A stretch of DNA of 64,000 bases. Origin: Anisus vortex. Lineage: Eukaryota; Mollusca; Gastropoda; Planorbidae. The stretch is from NCBI GenBank assembly GCA_949126835.1, contig OX421502.1:37533416-37597415 (forward strand). The letters run 5' to 3'. Made by a program: the position numbers and the translations under genes. The notes under the pieces are model-generated. The model saw nothing but the letters and a program-made list of their open reading frames with translations, had not been told where the DNA came from and did no database searches. Below, piece by piece: positions 43,869 to 55,570 of this stretch (position 1 is its first letter; the number at the start of each line of letters is the position of its first letter).

Positions 43869-44190
43869 ACCTACCTTTCCCATCTTCACCTCACTTCCCT
43901 TCTTTCTTTACCTTTCTCTCACTTTTCCTCCTTCTCCCACTCTCTCTCTCTCTCTCTCTCTATCTCCGTCCTCTCCCACCATCACTCTTCGTCTTTATTT
44001 ACCCCCCCCCCTCTTTCCTTTCTCTATTTCTCTCCACCTATCTTTATTTCTCCCTCTCTTTGCCCCTCTCTCCATCTCGCTCCATAGCCCTCCCGCTTCT
44101 TTCTCTCCATTTCCATCTCCCCTCAATTTTTCTCCTTATCTCACACTTTTTCTCTCTCTCTTCTTCTCTTCATCACCATCTCTCCCGTTA
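43808..44190 (+). repeat. TC-rich simple-sequence tract
   Basis: Two nearly pure CT runs (43808-43866 and around 43940-43960) within an almost all-pyrimidine 380 bp. Confidence 0.85.
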
Positions 44191-44262
44191 ATTGTATACT
44201 GAATTATTTTTTTGAAAAGGTATTTATTTGTATTTTACTAACAAATAATATAAAGTCTAGAT

Positions 44263-45357
44263 CAGGGAGCGGCAACGTTTTGCCAACAGTGTGCCAAACT
44301 AGGATTTCTAAATCATTATGCGTGCCAACAGCCTAAAAGTCAACCTGCTCTGTTATAGTTTAAAAAAAACTATATATTTATAGGACAATTAATTTAACTC
44401 CGTAGCAGGACCAAGGCCAAATGCAAAGGAGATTGTTTGATTATTTATGTAGAAAATTGTTAAAGCGTTTTATATTTAATACAAAATTAACGTGTTAGTG
44501 ATAATCATCCTTTTTAGTTGCAATTATATCATAAATACAATATTTTTTATTACTAAACTTATTTATGATAATTATTGTCATTATCATTTCTTAGTAATAT
44601 TGATCTAACACATGTAAAAGTTATAATTTTATCTCAGTTTTTACTGAGAAGTCATTACCGTATGTATTTTGACTTTACGGTGGTTATGCCCAACCATTAT
44701 CGTTAAGCGGAATAGATACGTAGTAATCATACAAACTTGGTAGTTAATGTTATGTTTTAAAATATACATACACATTCTTTGGTCATATAATATTTAAATA
44801 ATTTCCAAATACTTTTTACCGTTTGAACATTTTAAAGTTATAAATTATAAGTCATTTATTCTTTTATAAAAGAAGAAAAGAAACATATTAGAAAAATTAG
44901 CTCAAAAACGAGTTCATTATCTCCCTTTGATTAAAACAACGTTTCCACATTTGATTCAATAGTAATGACAAACAAGTGATGTTTTGTAATATAACAAATA
45001 TTACTGACTAATTATTATTTTTTATATAAATCCAACATTATAATATTTATTACAAGATGTAATTATTAGAAGATTATAATAATTTACGTGAAAGCGTTTT
45101 AAATAAACATTTTCTGCAATAGTTCTTCGTCCAAAGACTATAATAAGAAGCTAGTTTGTGCATGTGGGGCCTTTACTTCGTTAGTTTTCCGGTGCACATA
45201 AAAGACTATAATCAGATGGACCGCTTGCTCTATTTTTAGAGCTTAACGCTTGTTTGTTTTTTTCGTGCGCACACCGTATTTAATGACTCCAAAACTTCTA
45301 TTGAAAATTGCTCTGCGTGCCAAGTTTGACACGCGTCCCTAGGATTGCCGACCCCTC
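44263..45357. mobile_element. 1.1-kb non-autonomous hAT element
   Basis: CAGGGAGCGGCAACGTTTTGCC start and GATTGCCGACCCCTC end with target duplications GTCTAGAT and GTCTAGAC (one mismatch). The interior shares AAGCGGAATAGATACGTAG and nearby blocks with 6955-7260 and 50870-51130, and holds a fragment of the CAAAGACTATAA MITE family near 45195. No transposase frame. Confidence 0.88.
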
Positions 45358-45365
45358 GTCTAGAC

Positions 45366-46900
45366 AACCGTAACAATAAAGCAACACTCAGATAACTTGT
45401 CCTGTCTTGTAATTGTATAAAAATCTAGAGTGAAATCTGGTTTAATTGTTGTCGCTGGAAAAGATGCTGTCGGGAGGGGGGGGGGGGTACAACTGGTGGA
45501 AACCGCCTAAGGCCACGTGTAAAAGATTTGATCGATTCCAGCGGTCACAGCAGAAATATCTAGTGGTTTTTTTTTGTCTTTTTTTAATTTGCATGCTAAA
45601 TTGTATATTAATGTTAATTAATAATTAAGTTGATCGAGAAATGAAAAGTCCAAAGCCGACTTGGAGGGATATGCACACCGCCAAGTCTATCAAGCCCACT
45701 GAAAGGACTAATGGACACGCAGTGTCCAATAACTGCCCCCAAAGACCTTTAAGTTTAAGGAAAAACAACAACAAAAAAAGTGTTGCTTGAAGACCACTCT
45801 ATAAATATAAGAGCAATCACAAGACATAATGATAATGTAATCAAAGTATAATGATTTGTAACAGCCATAAGATGGCGTGCTGCATTAAAGACAGACAAGC
45901 CAGCGAGCATACGGCATAATGGGGCGCTCGGGCCAAGACCATCGTAAATACAGGCCAAAGTGCTGCTTCTGTACGTCACGCGCTGGAGGCCTTAGGCCTT
46001 ATGCGTAGTGACCCTAGTGTGTACTTACGATGGTCTTGCTCAGGCGCCGCGTACTGCTTAGCCGTTCTCGCGGCTCTTGTGCGGTTAAGTTCTTGTTGAG
46101 ATTAAAGTAAAGCGGGTTCCCCGACTCGCTCCGTCTGAGACATGCATGTTTTGGGTGTCAAACATAAAATTGTCTGTTTATCCAGGTTTAAACGTTGAAG
46201 TTCTTCTCACCAGGCCGCAGTTTACAGCTTACTGTAAAAGAAAAAGCACTAAACCAACAGCATACAGCATCAAGCCTCGACCAGAGATTTCTGAGTTGGC
46301 ATTGCCAACCTTGACAACAACAACAACACATATACAATCACTCACACAGACAGACACACACAGACACACAGAAACACAGCGACACACACAGGGGTGTAGA
46401 GCTATCCTTAGCGTCACCGGAGACTAAAGACTTCTATTTGTAAAATGAATCGACTGTAATGCACTTGCAACTACTAGCATGACTAGGGTGATGCATTGGT
46501 CTGACCCCACAATCAACACAACGTATCAACTTTCCAACAAACAAATACACACAAACAAACAAAGCAAACACACACACATACAAACATTAATACTCCACAT
46601 TTCTCTAAGAACTAATTTTGCGTTTTATTTGCATTTTACTTCACGTCATTTGAAAGAAAGTGCTATTTATAAGCATAAATTCTCTCCCTTTTCAGCTAAA
46701 GTTTTTTTCTTGGTTTTTTTTTCCACCCCTAAGTATACAAAGAGTAAAGACCACGTGAGGCCAGATTTTCGTTCCGGGTTATGTCAGTATGTGGGTTCTT
46801 AGCCTGATTAAGTTGCCATTGTTTTCTTTAAAAGACTGGCCTCTCGCCGCGTCGCCCAGGCAACCGATGGTGTCTCCCAAACAGACCTTGAAATGGGATA
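45366..46900. other. no gene recognised; short inverted repeat at 45922-46051
   Basis: GCGCTCGGGCCAAGACCATC, GTAAATAC and its complement (GTACTTACGATGGTCTTG...) form about 30-bp arms around a 70-bp loop. A CA-rich stretch lies at 46330-46390. Otherwise no recognisable feature. Confidence 0.45.
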
Positions 46901-47059
46901 TCAACAAACCAGAAGGGACGGGAGATAACGCCTAGGGGTGGGGGGAATAGAGGGAGTTAACTGAGCTCCTACTGAAGGGGAATAAACCCAAAACACATTT
47001 TGATCCTCAGATGTTGTAAAAAAAAACTTTATTAAACAGTAAGAGGCAGGAGGTGTTAG

Positions 47060-47290
47060 AAAACGGCATTTGATTGTTGCGTAAATGACATTTGATTGTT
47101 TTGTAAATGAAAATTGGTGGTGTTGAAAATGACGTTTGATTGTGTTGTAAATGGCATTTGATTGTGATGTAAACAACAAATTGTTTTGTAAATGGCATTC
47201 GATTGTGTTGTTTAATGACATTTGTGGTGTTGTAAATGACATTTAAGTATCTTGCAAATTAATATTTGAAAGTTTTGTGAATGACACGTG
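47060..47290 (+). repeat. degenerate minisatellite
   Basis: Eight or more copies of a block like TTGTAAATGACATTTGATTG at about 25-30-bp spacing, strongly diverged; an older array than the others. Confidence 0.7.
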
Positions 47291-47555
47291 ATAGTGTAGG
47301 CCAGTCAATACAATTTGATAGTTTCGTAGGCTAAATAATATTATTGTAATGCCTTAGAAAGAATTTGCCTTTGTTCTTTTAGTGACAGCTTTGTTCTGGC
47401 AATGTGCGACAGAAGACAATAGTACACAACTTGTGGATAAACAAAAATATGGAAAACATTTTAAACATAACCCACAAGGTGTCATTTTTCTAATTTTCAC
47501 AGATAGTTTTTGAATAATTTCCCTTTTCCCGTAGTTTTTTTTTGTTGCTATTTAC

Positions 47556-48350
47556 GCTTCACTCATCTTTGTTTTCCCCGCTTCACTCATCTTTGTTTTC
47601 CCTGCTTCACTCATCTTTGTTTTCCCTGCTTCACTCATCTTTGTTTTCCCTGCTTCACTCATCTTTGTTTTCCCTGCTTCACTCATCTTTATTTTCCCTG
47701 CTTCACTCATCTTTGTTTTCCCTGCTTCACTCATCTTTGTTTTCCCTGCTTCACTGATCTTTGTTTTCCCTGCTTCACTGATCTTTGTTTTCCCTGCTTC
47801 ACTCATCTTTGTTTTCCCTGCTTCACTCATCTTTGTTTTCCCTGCTTCACTCATCTTTGTTTTCCCTGCTTCACTGATCTTTGTTTTCCCTGCTTTACTC
47901 ATCTTTGTTTTCCCTGCTTCACTCATCTTTGTTTTCCCTGCTTCACTCATCTTTGTTTTCCCTGCTTCACTCATCTTTGTTTTCCCTGCTTCACTCATCT
48001 TTGTTTTCCCTGCTTCACTCATCTTTATTTTCCCTGCTTCACTCATCTTTGTTTTCCCTGCTTCACTCATCTTTGTTTTCCCTGCTTCACTCATCTTTGT
48101 TTTCCCTGCTTCACTCATCTTTGTTTTCCCTGCTTCACTGATCTTTGTTTTCCCTGCTTCACTCATCTTTGTTTTCCCTGCTTCACTCATCTTTGTTTTC
48201 CCCGCTTCACTCATCTTTGTTTTCCCTGCTTCACTCATCTTTGTTTTCCCTGCTTCACTCATCTTTGTTTTCCCTGCTTCACTCATCTTTGTTTTCCCCG
48301 CTTCACTCATCTTTGTTTTCCCCGCTTCACTCATCTTTGTTTTTTCCCTG
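47556..48350 (+). repeat. 24-bp minisatellite, about 33 copies
   Basis: The unit CTTCACTCATCTTTGTTTTC plus CCTG repeats with few changes (CCCG, ATTTTC, CTGATC). The minus strand is open as the octapeptide MSEAGKTK repeated 32 times, but there is no promoter, splice context or flanking coding sequence, so no gene is called. Confidence 0.95.
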
Positions 48351-48849
48351 CACTGGATTTTTTAAACAAAATTGTAAAAAGAATACAGATTTAAAACAAA
48401 TCATCTTTCATTATGTTTTGATTGGTTGATTAAACAATTCACTGCCAATTAATCATTTGTTCCACCGACCGAGAGAGATTTTTTTTTTAATTCTTATTAT
48501 TAACTACACACATCAGTTCTACACAAGCGAGAATTGCTACTTTCAATTTAAATTATGAATGTGTATCGTTCCTGGTGTTGTTTTCTTTATTTCAATAGAC
48601 ATGAAGAAATGTGCAGATGATTTTTGTGAGCGTTTCGTTAGGTCGTTCAAATACAGGTCTATATATATATGTGTGTGTGTATGTGTGTGTGTGAACTATT
48701 GTTCGGTATTAAACATTGACACGGTGGAACTTGCAGAATGGTCAACGTACTAAATAAATACTTTATTTTAGTTTTCGACTTATAAAAGCCACAGTCTTAT
48801 TAATGTATATCATGCTATGGAACTTTATATGCTACTGACGCTAGTTCAG

Positions 48850-49030
48850 AAAAGAAGATTATTGCGTCCTACGCTTATCCGTGGACTTGAGTATAGTCTT
48901 GCATTTTAAATTAAAGGTTTAATATTGTGTTAAGCTGCTGGTTTTCCTGCCTTGTGGTTCGGGTAACCCATTCCATGCTCGCATGCCACTCGTATGGAAA
49001 AGAAAATGTATTTGAATTAGTCTGTGCAAA
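48850..49030 (-). mobile_element. LINE 3' end fragment
   Basis: AAGATTATTGCGTCCTACGC and TTATCCGTGGACT are the complement of the LINE 3' UTR at 22495-22520. GTAACCCATTCCATGC and GCATGCCACTCG are the complement of its SGIRAWNELP codons. Confidence 0.65.
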
Positions 49031-49104
49031 TGGAATAAGAAAATTCCATTCAACTGCTTTTAATGTCTTTTTGATTATTTGACTAGATTGTTATGTTTTA
49101 ATTC

Positions 49105-49365
49105 CAAGTATCCCGTCGGACCAAATTGATCCAAAGGGCCGGTGAAGCAAAGTCACCAAATTCTGTGGACACGAAATAGAGGATTGTGTGGCCAGTACAA
49201 TGCCCAGCTGCCTTTACTTTAGCCCAACTAAAGTTAGGCTGGGTAAACTCAGGGACACCTGCAGACTGCAGACCCGGGAAAAAATCTTAGACTTCACCAG
49301 AATTCGAACCCAGGACCTTCGTTACGGCAGCGAACGCGCTGCCCGCTCAGCCACAGCGCCTCATT
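49105..49365 (-). mobile_element. SINE-A copy with intact head
   Basis: The minus strand starts GAGGCGCTGTGGCTGAGCGG (box A) and has GGTTCGAATTC as box B, then the full body to TCCGACGGGATACTT. One of the best copies for the tRNA head. Confidence 0.88.
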
Positions 49366-49919
49366 TTATTTCTAAGCTGGAATGTAATGCTTTGTGTATG
49401 ATCAAGATATACTTCTCAGTCTTCTCATATCTACTTGTATTTAACCTTACAGCTCTTCTTTTCTATATGTAGCTATAGTCTTTTTAAAATAGGTTTTTCT
49501 ATTATTGATAGGTTGCAAACCCACGACACATATTCTACTAGAGCAGGGGTCGGCAACCTAAGGCACGCGTGCCAGACTTGGCACGCAGATCGATTTTCAT
49601 TGGCACGCGAGAGACCTCCACGAAAGAGATTTTTTAATGCAAGTCAAAACAACATACGTCAGCATAATTAATGGGTGCTGCGTGGTGAACTACAAGGGAA
49701 TCACACTAGACGTCGACTGCTTAAGTCCAGGAATGTTTGTATGCAAAGCTCTCATCATTGGACTCGTCATCTGTGATTGAATCTATTGTTAAGATAGTCA
49801 ATTTTATAGTTGCTCAAGTCTCTTCTAGAAGAAAGTGATGCGAAGTATAGTCGTTGATAGATTAGTTTCTTAGCTGGAAGCAATTAAGGTGTATTTTGAT
49901 AAAAACAAAAACGATTCCG

Positions 49920-50200
49920 GTATTGAATGCGGAGAACTGACTTGTTTCTGAATGGCATAGCGACACATCTCAGTGAGTTGAACTTGCATTTACAAGGACG
50001 GGGTCGAAAAGCACTTGAAGTGTTGGATCACTGGTATGGATTTGCATTGGAACTGGACATATCTTGCTGTGAAATCAATTTCGAAACATTTAAACTATTA
50101 ACTTAATTTAAGGCAAATTAAGATAAATGTGCTTTTTCAGAAGTACATTGTAGCACTCAATGCGGAGTTTTTTTCAACAAAAGCAAAACTTTCAAATTCA
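49920..50200 (+). pseudogene. hAT transposase remnant
   Basis: The frame reads FLNGIATHLSELNLHLQGRG, matching the conserved 'HLNELNLHLQG' block of ZBED5/GTF2IRD2-like hAT transposases. A little downstream KYIVALNAEFFS fits the next block. The catalytic residues are absent. Confidence 0.72.
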
Positions 50201-50869
50201 TGGACTCGTGTCTCCATACCACATCAAACCTTACTGGCATCATCTTACTACAAACTAATTAGATCAGGATCTTTTTTAGTGGAGGGATATTGGATTTTGT
50301 TCATTTTAAACATCCGAAAAATGTGCATCGAAATGTGACGATTTCGTGAAAATCTGAAAGTAAGCTGCTTAGTAAAGTCAACTGCATGGGATTCGCTCTA
50401 CTTTCAGCTTTTAGTTTAATTTACACTAGTGAACATATCTTATCGCACATGAAAGCTGTTTTAAGTATATAAAGAGGCCACTTACACTTGACCACTCAGA
50501 AGTGACTAAATATATACCTGACATTGAAAAATTAGCGAAGAGCATTCATTAATTGATACATGCTAATTACATTCAAAAGCATGTTTATGCTCATCTCTAT
50601 TAATTAAGTATAAATATAATTAATTCTAAAACAAATGTGTTTGTTTTATCTTTGTAATAAATATAAGAGGCTTATATACTAGAATTATATTATGCAATTG
50701 TTGTAATTATTAATGTATAAAAAAATAAACTCCTTAAATCGACTTTATTAATACAGAAATTGTTTATTTACAACGTAAATTAATTTTATACATCTAATTA
50801 CACATTGAAAAAAGAGCAGAATGCTGAATTTGTATAAAGAAATAATAATTTATATGTAACACTAGTTAT

Positions 50870-51130
50870 ATTTTTAAAAAAAAATGAACTCGTTTGGTAT
50901 CACTAGCATCGAAAATGGAGCATTTAAAGGGAAACAATTAACCCGATTTCTTTGCGTTAATATGTCTAATATTATTTTGTTGTTGTTGTTATTTTTTTTT
51001 TAAATAAGGCGTACAATTTAGATTTATAACTTTAAAATTATCAAACTATATAAGATATTCGAAATTTATATAAATATTATATGACTAACGAATGTAGACT
51101 ATATGTAAATTTTAAACATTACATTAACTA
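50870..51130 (-). repeat. hAT internal repeat, inverted copy
   Basis: The complement contains TAGTTAATGTAATGTTTAAA, TCATATAATATTTATATAAA and AAAGTTATAAATCTAAATT, matching the blocks at 44740-44860 and 7095-7205. Confidence 0.6.
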
Positions 51131-51595
51131 CCCAGTGCCTATTATTATTACACATATATGACACATCAATGCATTGAATAGTCATCCTCAAAAGTCAAAT
51201 ACTATATGAGTGGAAATCTCAGATAGGCTGAGATCAAACTATAATGAATTTATTGCTTATACTAGAACTAGAATATATATTGAATCTTGACAAGGAAATT
51301 TAAATGTTGGTTCATTAACCATTAATGTGTAAGTTGAAAAATGAAGTTGTGTATTAGCTATGAATGGATTTAAACATGTTGATTTGTTATTAAATATAAA
51401 ACGCTTTTATGATTATCTTCATAACGCTCCTTTTCTTTTGGTCTTGGTCTTGCTAAGGCACTAAATAAATTGTCTTATAAAAATAATATAGTTGAGTAGT
51501 TTGACTTTCACTTTCAGGCTGTTGGCACGTTGAATGATTTAGCAATCCTAGTTTGGCACACTATAAGCAAAAGGTTGCCGACCCCTGTACTAGAG

Positions 51596-54500
51596 GTCTA
51601 GATCTAGTTATTGTTAAGTAGAATTTTTAAGTTTTATTTTCTAGTTACATTGGTAAAATGTTCTTTTCTTAAAACCGGATTTCTTACTTTGATTTCCTAA
51701 ACATTATATGCAGACTCAAATATAATGTTCTAATAATTATTAAGTATGCAAAGTTCATTTTTATTTATACTGTTACTTGAACATTTTCGGTGAATAAAAA
51801 AAGCTGAGTTTTATATAAAATATTGAAATTCTAAATAATTTTCTAGAAGGCCTAAAAGAATTAGTTAGATTTCAATGTTAATTCTTTCTTTCATATGTTT
51901 CACTATCTTGAGCAAAGTTTCATAATCCTTAGTTTTGACATTATCAATTCTATTTATGGGCTAACAATTAACATCTTTAAAATACATTACAGATGTATTT
52001 ATAGCTGGCTTTTGCAGCCATTTTATTTTCAATGTTTTTACAGGTATTTCCGGAACTATTTTCAAAACAAAATGGCGTTTTCCGTTGATCTATGTTCCGT
52101 GGTAAAGCCAAACAATTTTTACAAAAAAAAAAACAAAAAAAAAACTGCACGCTAACAATTTACCAACGAATGACAAACAATTAAAAAAAAAGGTGAAAGG
52201 AAAACGAAACGATTTTAACGAAACGAAAGGGGAAAGAATTCGTGTATTTATTCTTGTCAGCCGCAGACGTTAGAAGATCCATCAGACCCTTGTAAGTCGT
52301 GGATGCAAAGAAGTAAATTCTAGATAATATTTTCTTTTGCGCCCAAGACATGAAGTTTAACTCCTTTTGATTGTAAGAGAAAAAGAGAGAGAAAATAAAA
52401 AGATTTAGGCCTTGGTTTAAAAAAAAAAATTAGAAAAAAAAGTTTTTTTTTTATATGGGTCAGACTTGTCAGCTTGTTATTTCTAGGTGAAAAAATAAAG
52501 TGATAACTGGGTTTTTTGTTTACTTTCCAGCAATACTGGGCAAGAAAGAGAAATTTAAAAAAAAGTTAAGTGGCTGGTTAAATTATAATTGCATTTCAAA
52601 TTGTTACAAAAATAATCCATGTCGTGGATAAGTGGATCATAGGATCGAGGGGAGGGGGGCGTGTCAGACAAGACGAAATGAAGTTACGTTTATTTGTACT
52701 GTTGAAAATGAACACAATGTTTTTTATGCATTGGTTAGTTGTTAGCACATAAAAATGTGAGTTCAAAAGTCAGCAGTAGAAGGGGGGGGGGCAGAAGAAC
52801 GGTTTTGGGAGGTGGGGAAGATGTTGAGGGGGGGGGGGGAAACATTAAAACTTGGGGGCCGAGGTCAGAGGTCATGTTGTATCAACAAAAGATGTCGATG
52901 GGTCGTCAAATATTGTGAAGTTTAAAGGAAGGGGGGCGCATTATGGGGCAATGAATGGAACCTAACTAGGTCTCCTTGAAGTGAAGTTAAACTAAACGAA
53001 GGGGTGGGGGGAACGATCAGTGGCTGCAGAAATATGGAGAACGGGACCACAACTAATAACGATGCAGTTTGACGCAGACACAGATATTCCCGCTCTTTTC
53101 CCCCTAAGATTCATAACTCGTGATGTAATTTTCAGCATTCTGTTGGAGAGTGTCAACCCTTGTCCCCCCCCCCATACACACACACACTCCGTTCCCCCCC
53201 CCCCCCCCGAAATAAAGTAGAGATTTTATTTTAAAAAATATTTGTATAAATACAAAGAAAAAGTATTTTAAAACTACACTAGACAATTCAGTCTAAGAGT
53301 GTAGAAATGTTCAGAATTACTTGGAGTAACCTCCCCCCCCCCCTTTTCCTCCAACCATCATCACCCAGCTGACTATTCCCCCCATCCCTCTACACTCTAC
53401 ATACACACAAACACATACAGATGTATAAATGCACTATAAACAAACAATAAACCTCATGTACGTGCGTAAAAATATATATTATATTGAATTAACAAAAGAG
53501 TTATATCCCTTGCAATTTGACGTCACATGTGTAGACATTTCCACTTGCTCTAGCCGCGAAAAAAAATCTGATTTTGTTTTGCTACACGACGTCACACGAT
53601 AGAAAATAAATGTCTCATGCGTTCTATGTTAAGCGTGTAATCTTACTAGTGTGATGACGTATTCAAATAAGCATTTGGTTTTTTTTTTTTTTAATTAGTT
53701 TCACTACCAGTATATAGGCCCTATGCTAATATATAAGTGTGTTTATTTTAAATATCTAGAATCTATTAAATTCGCTAAATATTTGGTAAATTTTGTCACG
53801 CGAAAGTTCAGACCCCTCCTGGAAAAAAATTCTGGCTTCGCCCCAGAGTGTGTATAAAGTTATAGTTCCGTGCACTGGATTTCTCACTGAAATGTTTTTT
53901 TCTATTGTTTGAAAGGCTTGTCGTCAAATGTGATATTCTGCATAAGGTTCCCACCCCTAGACCAACGATGCCATTAAAATATCCCTTACATCTTGCACCT
54001 ATTGTATTTCAACATACATTTACGGTACTGTTTATTTCAAACTATAGATCCATTAATTTAATATTTTTTCCCCTTCTTTGACACAAGACACACACAAAAG
54101 ACAAAGAAATATACAACTAAGAAATGTTGGGATTGTCTTGTCTTCATTTGGCGTTGCTATGGAAATAATCTTTAATGAAAACCTCGCTGCCGATCAGGAG
54201 GGGGAGATAACTCAGATAACAAAGAAAAGGGTACATAATCCCTTCATTGTCATACTCTTTTCTTTTCTTTTTTTTTTGTAATACTGAAGGCAAAGCAATG
54301 CAAACAAGTTTAGACCCTATTCCATTCACGTCCCGTGCAAATCTGGTGGAAGTGCGACGGGTGCTGACATCTCACCCGCTCACACACACAGACTGACACA
54401 CACACAGTCCGTTCCTTCGAGCCTACATTAAAATAAACAGACTTCCCCCACCCTCCCAAACAAAGCGCGAGGACCCGCCTGAAGTTTTTCAAAAATCAAT

Positions 54501-55018
54501 GAATGAGTTTAAATGTGAAAATATAACTTGAGTTACATAAAGGCCAGTGACATCGAAACGTGTTCTTCAAAGGGCGACAAATCAACAATCTGTAAAGGGA
54601 GTGGGAAAAAAAAGAAGAAAAAAAAGGGGGTGGGGGGGGGGGGGCTGGCAATGTCGATTCCCAAAGCCTGAGCCTTTCTGTAAACCCTTGAAGGTGCCTC
54701 ATCGGATTGAACGCCCCCTACCCGCCCCTCCCAGTTTCCTCGATGGTCCTTCTCACGGGCCCCACATCGGGGACCCTATCTGGACTGTTTGCCGAGTTAA
54801 TTCCCGTGTAAGCCGCTAGGGCAAATTGCTGTTAGAGCGGTGATGTTGAAATGGGGGGGGGGGGCTGGCTGGGGGCAACTTGGGAGGGGGGGGAGGGGGG
54901 GTGTGGACAGCTGACTGGAATGCTGCCGTTAAATCTTGGGCAATGCTTGTGGCGTTGGTTCTGGACACCTTTCATCTTGACTTGGTCAGGTTCTACATAT
55001 TTCTATGTGGGGGTCAAG
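51596..55018. other. gene desert with G/C tracts
   Basis: No supported gene. G runs near 52783 and 52830, C runs near 53165, 53197 and 53333, G runs near 54635, 54853 and 54885. A remnant of the CAGGGGCGAAGCC MITE lies at 53755-53850. Confidence 0.4.
53755..53850. mobile_element. right half of the CAGGGGCGAAGCC MITE
   Basis: ATTCGCTAAATATTTGGTAA, TCACGCGAAAGTTCAG and TCTGGCTTCGCCCC match 61570-61646. The left half is missing. Confidence 0.65.
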
Positions 55019-55019
55019 T

Positions 55020-55226
55020 TTCTCTCTCTCTCTCTCTCTTTCTCTCCCTGTATCTCTCTCTCGGCATAGAGGAAGACCCAAGCGAACATGGAGACGAAGC
55101 ATACTGGATGAAACTGAAAGAACTGGAAAGAGTTGGGAAGAATTGAAGCGACTAGCAAGAGACCGTGAAGAGTGGCGTGCTTTGACAGAGGCCCTATGTT
55201 CCACAAAGAACCCAAAGGACAGATGA
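55020..55226 (+). pseudogene. non-LTR retrotransposon ORF, C-terminal 55 residues
   Basis: After a CT microsatellite (55020-55062) the frame reads HRGRPKRTWRRS, then TGKSWEELKRLARDREEWRA and LTEALCSTKNPKDR with a stop and a GAT-GAT-GAT tail. This GRPK.TWRR...LAQDR..WR..V..LC pattern is the C-terminus of a LINE reverse-transcriptase ORF. 5'-truncated. Confidence 0.82.
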
Positions 55227-55374
55227 TGATGATGATCTCTCTCTCACTCATTATTTCTCTACCTATAACTATCTCTTTCTTTATTCATTTCTTTCTCATA
55301 TTTGTTTTAATTTTTTGATATTTTCGACTGAATTTTCTTTAAATTCCCTATCGTTCTCATTCTCTGTCTGTTTA

Positions 55375-55570
55375 TCTGGTCTGGGTTCAAATCCTGGTGT
55401 AAGCCTGTGGTTGGAGGCAGGGGGGGGGGGTCTCTGAATCTACCCAGATCTGACACTAGTTGAAGTAGAGTAAGGGGCGGCTGGGCATTGTGCTGGCCAC
55501 ACAATCCCCTGAAACGAACGCTGCTTCACGGTGCCTATGATCAATTTGGTTCGGCGGGTACTGTACTATA
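55375..55570 (+). mobile_element. SINE-A copy
   Basis: Box B GGTTCAAATCC, a G-tract expansion, TCTACCCAGATCTGACAC, TTGTGCTGGCCACACAATCC and GAACGCTGCTTCACGGTGCC. The head is incomplete. Confidence 0.8.

Larger units (their letters stand above)
49544..51587 (+). mobile_element. 2.0-kb hAT element with transposase remnant
   Basis: CAGGGGTCGGCAACC start, GGTTGCCGACCCCTG end (perfect 15-bp inverted repeats) and a perfect 8-bp duplication TACTAGAG (49536-49543, 51588-51595). Contains a transposase piece (49920-50200) and, inverted, the AT-rich internal block found at 44610 and 6955. Likely the source lineage of the small MITEs at 25560 and 57581. Confidence 0.92.

Noticed and set aside
45922..46051. 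Inverted repeat as a microRNA hairpin
   Set aside because: The loop is about 70 bp and the arms are mismatched; no conserved mature sequence can be judged from this window.
47510..48394. Open frames of 294 codons (+) and 260 codons (-)
   Set aside because: Artefacts of the 24-bp array; no flanking coding sequence, promoter or splice support.
52260..52292. Possible 33-bp microexon (TTCTTGTCAG acceptor, GTAAGT donor)
   Set aside because: No neighbouring exon to join in phase and no homology.
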